Below are positions 8,652-16,740 of a stretch of DNA of 64,000 bases, in pieces. This DNA comes from Culturomica massiliensis (GTDB lineage Bacteria; Bacteroidota; Bacteroidia; Bacteroidales; Marinifilaceae), in assembly GCF_900091655.1 (NCBI RefSeq), contig NZ_LT594621.1, forward strand, positions 3,182,532 through 3,246,531, read 5' to 3'. Positions within the stretch are counted from its first letter, which is position 1. The number at the start of each line of letters is the position of its first letter. The position numbers and the translations under genes were made by a program. The notes below the pieces were generated by a model. That model made no database searches. It worked only from the letters and a program-made list of their open reading frames with translations, and was not told the origin of the DNA.

Positions 8652-9665
8652 TTACCTCCGGGTCGAGCCCCGGGCAATAAGATTGGTTTTAATGACTTTC
8701 GTCGTTGTAGGGATCAGTTCGTCTTCGGAATTGATACGCCGCAGTAACAAATCGGTTGCAATTTCTCCCATTCTATCCCCATGTTGCTCCACCGTCGTCA
8801 ATGTCGGATCGGTCAGCGTAGAGACCAAACCATCGGTAAACCCGCAAATGGCAACATCTTCGGGAACACGGTATCCCATATGTTTAATGGCATACATTGC
8901 GCCGGCTGCCGTAAGGTCATTCACGGCAAATATGCCGTCCGGCCTATCTGTCCGTTTCATCAATTGTTCGCCGATAATCATCGCATCGGCCTGATTATCG
9001 CATTGAATAATCAGGCTTTCGTCTATCGGTAGACGAGCATCTTTTAAAGCCTGTATATATCCCATTTGCCTCTTTTGAGCGATCTGCATCGTTTGAGGCG
9101 CTGATAAATGAGCGATGCGATGGCAACCGACGGATATTAAATGCTGAACGGCGGCATACGCTCCGTTAAAATCGTCAACCACGACCCGATCCGTATCGAT
9201 ATCCCCACAAATACGGTCGAAAAACACCAGAGGTATACCGGCCTGCTGCAACTCTTTAAAATGATCCACCCGCTGTGTTGTCTTGGCCATTGATATCAAT
9301 ACCCCGTCTATCCGGGAATTGATAATCGACTGACAAATCGACTTTTCCCGCTCATACTGTTCATTACTCTGAAAAATAACGATATTATAACCGTGCTGAT
9401 TGGCGACCTGCTCAATACCACTAATCACACATGAAAAGAAATGATGAATAATTTCAGGAATAATAACGCCGATCAGAAATGTCTTTTTATTCCGTAAACT
9501 CAATGCGATCACATTGGGAGAATAATTCAGTTTTTTTGCCAATGCCTGTACTTCACGTTTTGTATCCACACTGATATCGGGATGATCTTTCAACGCCCTG
9601 GATACAGTTGAAACAGATATGCCCAATATCTTTGCGATATCTTTTATGGTGACTTGTGTTGCCAT
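8652..9665 (-). CDS. LacI family transcriptional regulator of the starch/maltose region
   Basis: This 337-residue regulator has an N-terminal LacI helix-turn-helix (VTIKDIAKILGISVSTVSRA, about 5-25), the hinge helix around LNYSPNVIALSLRNKK, and a periplasmic-binding-protein-like effector domain ending in TTVEQHGDRMGEIATDLLL. It should bind short palindromic operators with a central CG and respond to a sugar or sugar phosphate. It lies directly upstream of the maltose operon, facing the same way. Copies of AAACGTTT are found there (8336, 8480) and in the divergent sus promoter, so it is the best candidate to control both. In B. thetaiotaomicron the sus operon is run by SusR instead; no SusR is seen here. 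It is about 40-45 percent alike by eye to the second LacI protein at 32726-33745, with different residues at the start of the recognition helix (SV versus AP). Confidence 0.92.
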   Translation of the reverse strand: MATQVTIKDIAKILGISVSTVSRALKDHPDISVDTKREVQALAKKLNYSPNVIALSLRNKKTFLIGVIIPEIIHHFFSCVISGIEQVANQHGYNIVIFQSNEQYEREKSICQSIINSRIDGVLISMAKTTQRVDHFKELQQAGIPLVFFDRICGDIDTDRVVVDDFNGAYAAVQHLISVGCHRIAHLSAPQTMQIAQKRQMGYIQALKDARLPIDESLIIQCDNQADAMIIGEQLMKRTDRPDGIFAVNDLTAAGAMYAIKHMGYRVPEDVAICGFTDGLVSTLTDPTLTTVEQHGDRMGEIATDLLLRRINSEDELIPTTTKVIKTNLIARGSTRR

Positions 9666-9687
9666 AATATACGTTTATGCGGAAAGA

Positions 9688-9695
9688 CAAATATA
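9688..9695 (-). promoter_or_regulatory. -7 promoter box of the lacI gene
   Basis: TATATTTG on the minus strand matches TAnnTTTG and lies 23 bp upstream of the ATG at 9665. A partial operator-like ATAAACGTAT lies between box and start (about 9668-9678), so self-control is possible but weakly supported. Confidence 0.5.
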
Positions 9696-9760
9696 CTTGT
9701 TTACAAATGTAAAATATTAAACCGATATTTTCCCCCGTCACCTCATAAAAATATAAAACA

Positions 9761-9795
9761 AATGTGCCGACCTTTGTTTTAAAGGCCGGCACATT
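9761..9795 (-). terminator. Rho-independent terminator of the GH13 gene at 9809-11725
   Basis: Arms of 15 bp (left AATGTGCCGACCTTT on the plus strand) enclose a 5-nt loop. The single plus-strand mismatch becomes a G-U pair in the minus-strand RNA. The RNA then runs into UUGUUUUAUAUUUUU. It ends the upstream amylase gene and separates it from lacI. Confidence 0.8.
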
Positions 9796-9808
9796 GAATT
9801 TTCCGGTG

Positions 9809-11725
9809 TCAATCATTCAGGTACACTCTATATTCTCCCGGTTGTAGTTCCATTGACATCGATGCCGCCGTCACGGTAAACGTATGATTGGTAAAATACT
9901 CCTTCCAGGTCCCCGTTTTACTAAAGTTTATGTTAGCATTGACCGGTACGACATCGAAATTCGCAATTACACAGGCATCACCTCCGGATGATTTCAACAA
10001 AATTTGCTTGACAGGTTCCCCGACACTGATCGTATAATCGGAAGTCGAAAAAGCCGGATAAGAATGCCGCAGTCGGTTCATTGCCGCAAAAACGTCATAC
10101 AATGCTTTTCGTTCAGGTACATTATAATAATCCCAGCGCACCGGCTTTTTGGCCAACCGGTCGTCGTTCAACTGATAATCGTAACCAAGCTCTCCGAATT
10201 GCCAGATCATCTTCGGCCCGGGAAAACTCATCAACATCACAGCTGCAGCCCCTACACGTTCCAGGCTTGTATTCAGTTGCTTTACATTATAATTGCCCGC
10301 AACATTCCCATACGTCAGATTCTTATACATAATCCGTTCCTCATCATGGCTCTCCATATAGGCAATCAGATTAGGCTTACTCCATCCCCTTTCTTTATAG
10401 GAAGCCCAATGGATATCCGACTTACGTCTGCCGTTTTCAAACTCATGAAATCCCATTGTGGCTTCATTGAAGTTGTAATTGATATTTCCCCACAGCAGCA
10501 AACCGTAATCAGCCAATTCTTTTTCTTCATCGTTATCCGACAAATGTTCGCAAATCATCAAGGCATCCGGATTCCGCCGTTTTATCTCATCGTAAATCCG
10601 TTTCAGATTTCTAATACGGGCGGCATCATAGGGATTTCCCCACGAATCATTTCCACTGGCCGGATACGGGGTATTGGAAAAGCCTTTCGTAAAGTCGAAT
10701 CGGAAACCGTCGACTTTATAGTATTTCATCCAATGCGCACATATACTGTCCACTAATTTCTTCGTATATTGGCTTTCATGGTTAAAATCGGCCCCCCATT
10801 GTGCATCGGGATTGGCAAAATTAGATTTCTGATTATACCACGGGTTATCGGCAGAAGGTTTGGCTACCCCATCCTGATACATTCGTACCAGCGGACTCTG
10901 TCCATAGCTATGATTCAGTACCATATCCATAATAACGGCCATCCCGTTCCGGTGGCATTCGTCGATAAACGCCTTATAATCGTCTGCCGTTCCATAAGCC
11001 TTATCCGGGGCAAAATAGAAAGAAGGATTATATCCCCAGCTATCGTTCCCTTCAAATTCATTAAAAGGCATCAATTCAACCGCATTTACACCGAGCTCTT
11101 TCAGATACGGTATTTTTTCACGGGCAGCTTTGATTGTCCCGGCAGAAGTAAAATCACGCAGTAAAATTTCATAGATAACCATATCCTTCACATCGTCGAT
11201 ACGGAAATTAGCCACACTCCAGGGATATTCCGTCCGGCCCGTCGATACCACCATGGCAATCTCGGTGGTTTTTCCTGAAGGATAAGCAATCAGGTCCGGA
11301 TACGCCGATGCGGGAATAGAGGCATCATTCCAAGGATCGGAAATCTTATCGGCATAAGGATCGGCAACCCGGATAGATCCATCGATCAGATATTGACATA
11401 TATATTCTTTTCCCTTTTGCAGTCCTCCGATTTTAAGCCAGAAACGATCCCCGTCTTTTTGCATCTTATAGGCATTGGATATACTCCAATCGTTAAAATC
11501 TCCGATCAGATATACCTGACTTTTTTTCGGTGCAAACAAAACAAACGCCAGCGAATCATCGGACAACTGATTGATCCCGTCCCGTAATCCGGCCGGTATA
11601 GATGTATCGGGAGTTTCCGGCTCATCCGGTCCGGGGGGAACAATCGGATCATTTTCTTTATCATCGCTGCAAGCAAAAAATAAAGCAAGCACCCATCCGA
11701 ATAAAACTAGATATTTCATATTCAT
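9809..11725 (-). CDS. GH13 amylase lipoprotein with N-terminal CBM48-like domain
   Basis: The 638-residue protein has a lipoprotein signal (lipobox FFAC, Cys19) followed by SDDKEND, an acidic tail of the kind that sends Bacteroidetes lipoproteins to the cell surface. After a Pro/Glu-rich linker comes an early-set/CBM48-like domain (about 50-150) with LFAPKKSQVYLIGDFNDW. The GH13 barrel has MDMVLNH (267-272), GFRFD with nucleophile Asp344, CEHLSD with Glu393 and MESHDEE with His460-Asp461. Region IV thus has Ser instead of the usual Asn before HD, while the essential His and Asp remain. The CBM48-like domain plus this layout resembles branching/debranching-like amylases; exact bond specificity is unknown. 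It follows operon A by 313 bp and ends at a good terminator. A second in-frame ATG at 11719 is equally possible as start. Confidence 0.85.
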   Translation of the reverse strand: MNMKYLVLFGWVLALFFACSDDKENDPIVPPGPDEPETPDTSIPAGLRDGINQLSDDSLAFVLFAPKKSQVYLIGDFNDWSISNAYKMQKDGDRFWLKIGGLQKGKEYICQYLIDGSIRVADPYADKISDPWNDASIPASAYPDLIAYPSGKTTEIAMVVSTGRTEYPWSVANFRIDDVKDMVIYEILLRDFTSAGTIKAAREKIPYLKELGVNAVELMPFNEFEGNDSWGYNPSFYFAPDKAYGTADDYKAFIDECHRNGMAVIMDMVLNHSYGQSPLVRMYQDGVAKPSADNPWYNQKSNFANPDAQWGADFNHESQYTKKLVDSICAHWMKYYKVDGFRFDFTKGFSNTPYPASGNDSWGNPYDAARIRNLKRIYDEIKRRNPDALMICEHLSDNDEEKELADYGLLLWGNINYNFNEATMGFHEFENGRRKSDIHWASYKERGWSKPNLIAYMESHDEERIMYKNLTYGNVAGNYNVKQLNTSLERVGAAAVMLMSFPGPKMIWQFGELGYDYQLNDDRLAKKPVRWDYYNVPERKALYDVFAAMNRLRHSYPAFSTSDYTISVGEPVKQILLKSSGGDACVIANFDVVPVNANINFSKTGTWKEYFTNHTFTVTAASMSMELQPGEYRVYLND

Positions 11726-12038
11726 TCCAAATTTAAGTCCACCGACTCATTAAATTATATTTTCTATTTCATTCTTATCGTCCAGGTAAAGATCGGCTTC
11801 AATTTACATTTGATACTTTGTCCCAGAAACAACGACATACGGAATAAAATACATTTACCTGCAAATTGCGATTGCAGACCCAATGAATCTGACAACAAAT
11901 CAGTCTGCCAGACAATTTAAAATTTACAATCTAAAATCTACAATTTAGATGTGCCAAAGGCAGAAGCCGGAAAGTTTGTGAACCTGAAATACTTTAATGT
12001 CCATAAACTTCCGGCTTCAGTTTCATTGTTTTATAAGC
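11726..12038. other. Intergenic gap between SusF-like gene and GH13 gene
   Basis: No gene is seen in these 313 bp. The right part holds a possible terminator (11963-12018). The middle holds an AT-rich stretch whose 21 bases at 11917-11937 recur exactly at 56113-56133. No AAACGTTT operator is present. The plus-strand CAAATTTA at 11728-11735 is too close to the ATG to be a normal -7 box. Confidence 0.5.
11963..12018 (-). terminator. Possible terminator or processing hairpin at the end of operon A
   Basis: Long arms (GAAGCCGGAAAGTTTGTG against CATAAACTTCCGGCTTC) pair with one bulge around a loop of about 20 nt, just after the stop codon at 12039. The minus-strand RNA does not continue into a clear U-run, so it may reduce rather than stop read-through into the GH13 gene. 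Confidence 0.45.
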
Positions 12039-13697
12039 TTATTTCTTCAAGAAAACGTAATGGCCTGTTATATCGTTAAAACGGATTTGATAAGTTCCGG
12101 CTTCCGGAATATTAATATTCGGAGTTGCAGGTGTCATATCTCCTTTACCGTAAGGCACCGGACCATTCCCCCAGGCAATATCCCAATTACTATCGGCACG
12201 GAATTTAATTTCTCCGGCAGGCAATTCCAATTCGGTCGTCCACATATGCTTATCATAAGCACTTTGAGTCATAAAAGCCTCCCGAGCCACATCCCAACTG
12301 TTATAAGCGCCCATCAGACCGATTTTGGTATACTCGGTCGGTGTTTCGGTCAAAGCCTCAAGCGTCCATGTCATATTCAGTAAATCGATCGTAACGGTAT
12401 AATATCCTTCAACCGGTACAAAAAATGCGGGGTCTCCGTTACCGTTTTTCAACTCTCCGTCAGCTCCGGCATAGTACATATGATCCCATGAACCGAGATA
12501 TTCTTCCGGGCAGAACTTAAAATAACAACCTTCTCCTCCATCCTGCTTTTTAAAGAAACCGGTATAGGTATAAACCCCGTTTGTCAACTCATTGTCGTCC
12601 CGGTAAGCCATAAAACCTTTATCGGTATTATCCCAGCCGTTCATATTTCCAACGAGATAAAGATTTCCGATTTTCTCCAGCGCTTCCAATTTTTCAACCT
12701 TATAAGTCATCGTCGTAAAATCGGCTGTCACCGTATAGAAACCTTCTTCTGCCGGAGCCGGAATATTACCGGCACCGCCGTCACCGTTCAATTGCCCACC
12801 GGTAGCATCCGAAGCATCTCCGATTCCCCAAGCCGGATTCCAGGTATCCACACCGTTATTAGCTATAAATTTCCAACCGCCGGTTGCCTTTAACTTCACA
12901 ATTCCGGCAAATACACCGTCGGAAACTTTTGTTAAAGCAATGCCGTCTTTTGTCGTCCAACCGGCATCCGAAGCATCTCCGACAATATATAAGGTATTTG
13001 GATAAACATTGACTTTTACAGTAAAGTTTTCTTCCGTTACCAAACCCGCCAAATCGGTCAATCGCAATTGCAATACCACCTGCTTTGAAGGAAAGCTGTA
13101 TGGCAACTGAATTTTACGGACAAAATCGAACCGGCTGACTCCGGATAATTCTTCGGTATAATTTACCGATGTCTCAGCCTCACAAATCAATTCTACTTTC
13201 GCCAAGCCGATATTATCACTCAATGTCGCCTCAAAATCGAATTCTGCAGGATAAGTCGCGGTCAGGTCTGTATGTAACAGGAGTGCCGGCTTTTCAGTGT
13301 CTTTCATTCCGACCATCACCTTAATGTCACTGCTAACCGTCAATTTATTCGCACTATTCAATGTAACCGTAACAAAATACATTCCTTTCTGCACATTGGC
13401 AGGAACCGTGTATTTCTTTGCCAAAGCATATGTTTTACCGTCTATAACAATCAGATCATCCATACCCAAAGCAGTACAGGCTATATGAACCGATTCCAAC
13501 CCGGACGGATTGGCCAAATCCGCTTTAATTTCGATTTCTGCTCCTTGCTCCGTCTGAATCAGCATAGAACCGGCCGGAACTTCAATTTTAGGCGTAATAC
13601 TTTCCGGATCTCCCAACAGGTATTCGTTATCATCGTCACAAGCTGTCAGAAAGCTTACGGAGACAACCAACGCCAGAAAAAATAATATCTTCTTCAT
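12039..13697 (-). CDS. SusF/SusE-like starch-binding surface lipoprotein, three CBM modules
   Basis: The 552-residue protein starts with a lipoprotein signal (lipobox LTAC) and CDDDNEY, an acidic surface-export type tail. Residues about 30-230 form two immunoglobulin-like regions of the SusE/F N-terminal kind. Three starch-binding modules of the SusE/SusF type follow, each opening with a short strand and a Trp-containing loop: NTLYIVGDASDAGWTTKDG, then NLYLVGNMNGWDNTDKG, then KIGLMGAYNSWDVAREA. Each has a second strand with a basic or aromatic binding residue (GWKFIANNG, CYFKFCPEE, EIKFRADSN). Such proteins hold starch at the cell surface and are not enzymes. It is the last gene of the tight operon A (15 bp after its neighbour). 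Confidence 0.85.
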   Translation of the reverse strand: MKKILFFLALVVSVSFLTACDDDNEYLLGDPESITPKIEVPAGSMLIQTEQGAEIEIKADLANPSGLESVHIACTALGMDDLIVIDGKTYALAKKYTVPANVQKGMYFVTVTLNSANKLTVSSDIKVMVGMKDTEKPALLLHTDLTATYPAEFDFEATLSDNIGLAKVELICEAETSVNYTEELSGVSRFDFVRKIQLPYSFPSKQVVLQLRLTDLAGLVTEENFTVKVNVYPNTLYIVGDASDAGWTTKDGIALTKVSDGVFAGIVKLKATGGWKFIANNGVDTWNPAWGIGDASDATGGQLNGDGGAGNIPAPAEEGFYTVTADFTTMTYKVEKLEALEKIGNLYLVGNMNGWDNTDKGFMAYRDDNELTNGVYTYTGFFKKQDGGEGCYFKFCPEEYLGSWDHMYYAGADGELKNGNGDPAFFVPVEGYYTVTIDLLNMTWTLEALTETPTEYTKIGLMGAYNSWDVAREAFMTQSAYDKHMWTTELELPAGEIKFRADSNWDIAWGNGPVPYGKGDMTPATPNINIPEAGTYQIRFNDITGHYVFLKK

Positions 13698-13712
13698 ATT
13701 CGTTTCTTTAAA

Positions 13713-14840
13713 TTATTTGACAAACGAGCCTTTTAAAACGGTTTCCGACTTCAATACTCCGGCAGAGAACGAAATCTCAATCGCAGTAGCCGAACGACCA
13801 CCCTGGAATTGACGGGCAGGCAACAGCACCAACCGATAAGTATAATCGGCCGTTTTCACGGCAGCGATATTCAAGGTTTCTTTACCGTTATCCGTCGTTA
13901 AAGTCACAGCGCAACTCATCGCTTCATCATTATAGTTGTATAAAGGATCGGCTTCTGTTTCTTCGCTCCCAGCCTCAAAAGCAGATGTCTTTATAATAAC
14001 CGGAAGCACATCTTCCGCAGTAAATTTACTCAGGAAAAACTCCGCCGGTTGTACCTTTTCCACCGGAACGGCAGAAACAAAATGGAAGTCCGAACCATTG
14101 TCATCGGCTTTCTGATCCCAGGTCCCGTTATTGAATACAGCCCAGATTCCGGTCACTTTCAAATCTTCCGGCACAGGAGCGTTTTCTTTTGAAAAATACT
14201 CTCCCGGAATCAGATCCAATTTCCATAAACCCGGATGCCCCTCTACCGGCTTCAAAGCCGTCCTGTTGAGGTCGTAATTGAAATCGATCTGGTATAATCC
14301 CCACTCGTTCAAAGCTCCGTGCATATGTACCGGACCATTTTCCTTATCCGTAATATTTCCACAATTGTTCAAATTTACCATAATGGAAATCGGCGTGTTT
14401 ACACCGAAAAGATTCGGATATACAGCCCCGGTCAGTCCATCCATCTGGCTGAAATCATACAACAAAATCGGATCGGAATCATCGGTTTTAGCACTACCCG
14501 ATTGAGTTTTCACCAATCCCTGTATCTGGGTAACCGGATTCGCATATACTTCACTACATTTAAATGTGAGGGTATACACATTATCCCCGACTTTGGTAAG
14601 CCGGTTTTTAGCTCCTGAATTATCCCAGGAACCGTTATTCAGGTTATCGCCGTTATTACTCCAGGCCCACAAATAAAGGTCTTCGCTCATACCCTCCAAT
14701 GCCGTTCCCGTTACATCGATCGTCAAAGTTACGTCTTCCGTAAGGGTAAATGCTGCCGGGAATGTGGTAACCCGTGGTTTCTGTGCCCATGCACCAACTG
14801 CAAAAGCCAGCATGATCAGAATCAAACTATATTTTTTCAT
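13713..14840 (-). CDS. Unrecognised secreted protein of sus operon A
   Basis: The 375-residue product has a classical cleavable signal peptide (MKKYSLILIMLAFAVGAWAQ) with no lipobox Cys, so it should be soluble in the periplasm or exported. Two similar halves seem to be present. The first (about 20-150) has DLYLWAWSNNGDNLNNGSW. The second (about 160-300) has GPVHMHGALNEWGLYQIDF and VTGIWAVFNNGTWDQKA. Both are beta-rich and look like carbohydrate-binding or early-set domains. A family name cannot be assigned with confidence from sequence alone. It lies between the lipocalin-like lipoprotein gene and the SusF-like gene, with gaps of 20 and 15 bp, in the place where SusE is found in other sus operons. 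A glucan-binding role is inference only. Confidence 0.7.
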   Translation of the reverse strand: MKKYSLILIMLAFAVGAWAQKPRVTTFPAAFTLTEDVTLTIDVTGTALEGMSEDLYLWAWSNNGDNLNNGSWDNSGAKNRLTKVGDNVYTLTFKCSEVYANPVTQIQGLVKTQSGSAKTDDSDPILLYDFSQMDGLTGAVYPNLFGVNTPISIMVNLNNCGNITDKENGPVHMHGALNEWGLYQIDFNYDLNRTALKPVEGHPGLWKLDLIPGEYFSKENAPVPEDLKVTGIWAVFNNGTWDQKADDNGSDFHFVSAVPVEKVQPAEFFLSKFTAEDVLPVIIKTSAFEAGSEETEADPLYNYNDEAMSCAVTLTTDNGKETLNIAAVKTADYTYRLVLLPARQFQGGRSATAIEISFSAGVLKSETVLKGSFVK

Positions 14841-14860
14841 AGGTCATTAATCTTTAATGG

Positions 14861-15328
14861 TCAATTTTTAGTCAGCTCATAACGATAACTGACAATGGCT
14901 TTATCCTCGGATTTACGGATAAACTTTATTCTCAAATTCGTCCCTTCTCTGGGAGGTGCCGCCAATGTAAACTGTGAGCTGACAGTTCCTTCCGTCAGAT
15001 TAATCAACAAAGGAGCCTCTGCATCATCATAACTCCAGGTGCCGGATAAAAGACCGACAAAATTGGGCGTCATACTGCTGCTTTCGATAGAAAAACTTTT
15101 ATCCTCATTGAATGTTACTTTATAACTGTCGAAATTAAAATAAGGCGTAATATCCATTTCTTTCTTCGTACCGGCCTCATCGGTCAGTGTTACGGATTTT
15201 ACATTCCAGGTACCGATAAGAGCTTTAGTCTTATCGGAAGGAGCACCCAAACTGTAATCGTCATCATCGCAAGCCGTAAATACCAGGCCTGCAAACAATA
15301 CCATCAATATATAATTGAGTTTTTTCAT
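14861..15328 (-). CDS. Small lipocalin-like lipoprotein (DUF5004-like)
   Basis: This 155-residue lipoprotein has lipobox FTAC followed by DDDDYSLG, a very acidic export-type tail. The mature part opens with LIGTWNVKSVTLTDEAGTK and contains YKVTFNEDKSF and LLSGTWSYDDAE. The repeated G-T-W-x-V/Y pattern is that of the Bacteroidetes lipocalin-like/DUF5004 families, which form small beta barrels. It is cotranscribed with susD (gap 15 bp). The function is unknown. In this operon it could assist the surface glycan complex, but nothing in the sequence proves it. Confidence 0.75.
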   Translation of the reverse strand: MKKLNYILMVLFAGLVFTACDDDDYSLGAPSDKTKALIGTWNVKSVTLTDEAGTKKEMDITPYFNFDSYKVTFNEDKSFSIESSSMTPNFVGLLSGTWSYDDAEAPLLINLTEGTVSSQFTLAAPPREGTNLRIKFIRKSEDKAIVSYRYELTKN

Positions 15329-15343
15329 GTCTTTCGGAATTTA

Positions 15344-16732
15344 TCAATTCAACTTAATGTCGGGGTTACCGTTCTGCTCTGAATCCGGAATCTGGAATAA
15401 CAAACGGTTGGAATTCCAATCGTAACTCTTCACTTTCATATGCAAGCGTTTCATTTCATGCAAACGCTCTCCCTGCAAGGCCAGTTCCAGTCTTCTTTCC
15501 TTTTGCGCATTGGCAATCACCGTAGCGGCAGTAGCCTGATTAGACGTCTTCACGCTACCGTATGCCCGTTGCTCAATTTTCTGCAAAGAAGCAATAGCTT
15601 TCGACAAATTAATCTTAGCGGCAGCCTCAGCATAAATCAACAATAATTCATTCTCGCCCATGATAATACAATCCATATTATCATAATCGAACTTCGTCGT
15701 ATAATGTATTCCGTCTTTTGTCATATAAAATATCTCCCCACGCTTATCATCGGCGGCAAACTGCTCGAACAAATCGTTGGAAGCCATCCATTGAGCATCT
15801 CCTTTGGCTGGATCGTCGGTACGATACATACCTTTGATCGCTCCCCAGGAGTCATTGCTTTTCCCCGTACTCGGAATCATAAATATAACTTCCTGCGTAG
15901 CCGTGCCTTTGGAAGCCCGGGCAAACTTAGCCGTAGGATCGGTATCCAAATCATATTTATCGATGACCAGAGCTGCCGCTTTTTCAGCCTCTTCCATATT
16001 CCCCATAAAGAAATACACCTTGGCCAATACGGCATTAGCGATATCACGGGTAGCGAAACCGCAATCCCAGGTCCGGTTTGCCGGTAAATTAGCCGCAGCA
16101 AACTTCAGGTCCGAGACAATCTGTTCGTAAGTAACCCCGACACTGGAACGCTGAACGGTCACAAAAGCATCGTTCATGCTGGCCGTACCTCTTTTCCGTA
16201 AGGGAATACCCATCTGATCCACATCTTTTGTCGTTTCGTCATAAGGTAATCCGAAAATCCGTACCAGATGGAAAAATCCCAATCCCCGAATAAAACAAGC
16301 ATCGGCTTCCAATTGTGTCTTTACTGCCGGATCGGCTTTTGCCAATATACCATCGGCCGTACTGCTGAATGCCGCAAAATTGGCTTTATTAATACAACTA
16401 TATGTTTCATCCCAGGCATGACGTCCGACTTCATTAAACAAGTTCATACTATAACTCAAAATCTGTGACCAGTTGAACTCTCCTTTCAGCGTTGCTCCGT
16501 CTCCGGCCAATACATCCTGAGCCACAAACATCTCTCCCCCCATAAAACCGGTGGACCGGACAGAGCTATAAGCATCCACCATAAATTTCTGAAGATGTTC
16601 CGGTGAAGTCACCGTATCTTTGGTTAAAACCAAATTATCCGGTTTGATTTCCAGAAACCCCATGTTGTCACAAGCCGTAAACGACATGCTGGCTCCCAAT
16701 GCTATTATAAATAGTTTTGTAAATTTCATCAT
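15344..16732 (-). CDS. susD: SusD/RagB family starch-binding lipoprotein, operon A
   Basis: The 462-residue protein has lipobox FTAC and then DNMGFLEIKPDN, the usual SusD opening. SusD features include the N-terminal helix region VDAYSSVRSTGFMGGE, the TPR-like stretch ADACFIRGLGFFHLVRIFGLPYDE with its conserved Gly-Leu-Pro-Tyr turn, AVLAKVYFFMGNMEEAEKAA, and the C-terminal ERRLELALQGERLHEMKRL motif. It forms the lid over the partner SusC pore on the outer membrane. It is shorter than the other two SusD proteins here (531-539 residues) and clearly diverged from them. It follows susC by 8 bp. Confidence 0.92.
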   Translation of the reverse strand: MMKFTKLFIIALGASMSFTACDNMGFLEIKPDNLVLTKDTVTSPEHLQKFMVDAYSSVRSTGFMGGEMFVAQDVLAGDGATLKGEFNWSQILSYSMNLFNEVGRHAWDETYSCINKANFAAFSSTADGILAKADPAVKTQLEADACFIRGLGFFHLVRIFGLPYDETTKDVDQMGIPLRKRGTASMNDAFVTVQRSSVGVTYEQIVSDLKFAAANLPANRTWDCGFATRDIANAVLAKVYFFMGNMEEAEKAAALVIDKYDLDTDPTAKFARASKGTATQEVIFMIPSTGKSNDSWGAIKGMYRTDDPAKGDAQWMASNDLFEQFAADDKRGEIFYMTKDGIHYTTKFDYDNMDCIIMGENELLLIYAEAAAKINLSKAIASLQKIEQRAYGSVKTSNQATAATVIANAQKERRLELALQGERLHEMKRLHMKVKSYDWNSNRLLFQIPDSEQNGNPDIKLN

Positions 16733-16740
16733 TTTCAGTA

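Noticed and set aside
11728..11735. TAAATTTG -7-like box ahead of the GH13 gene at 11725
   Set aside because: It lies only 3-9 bp before the start codons, too close for a normal leader.
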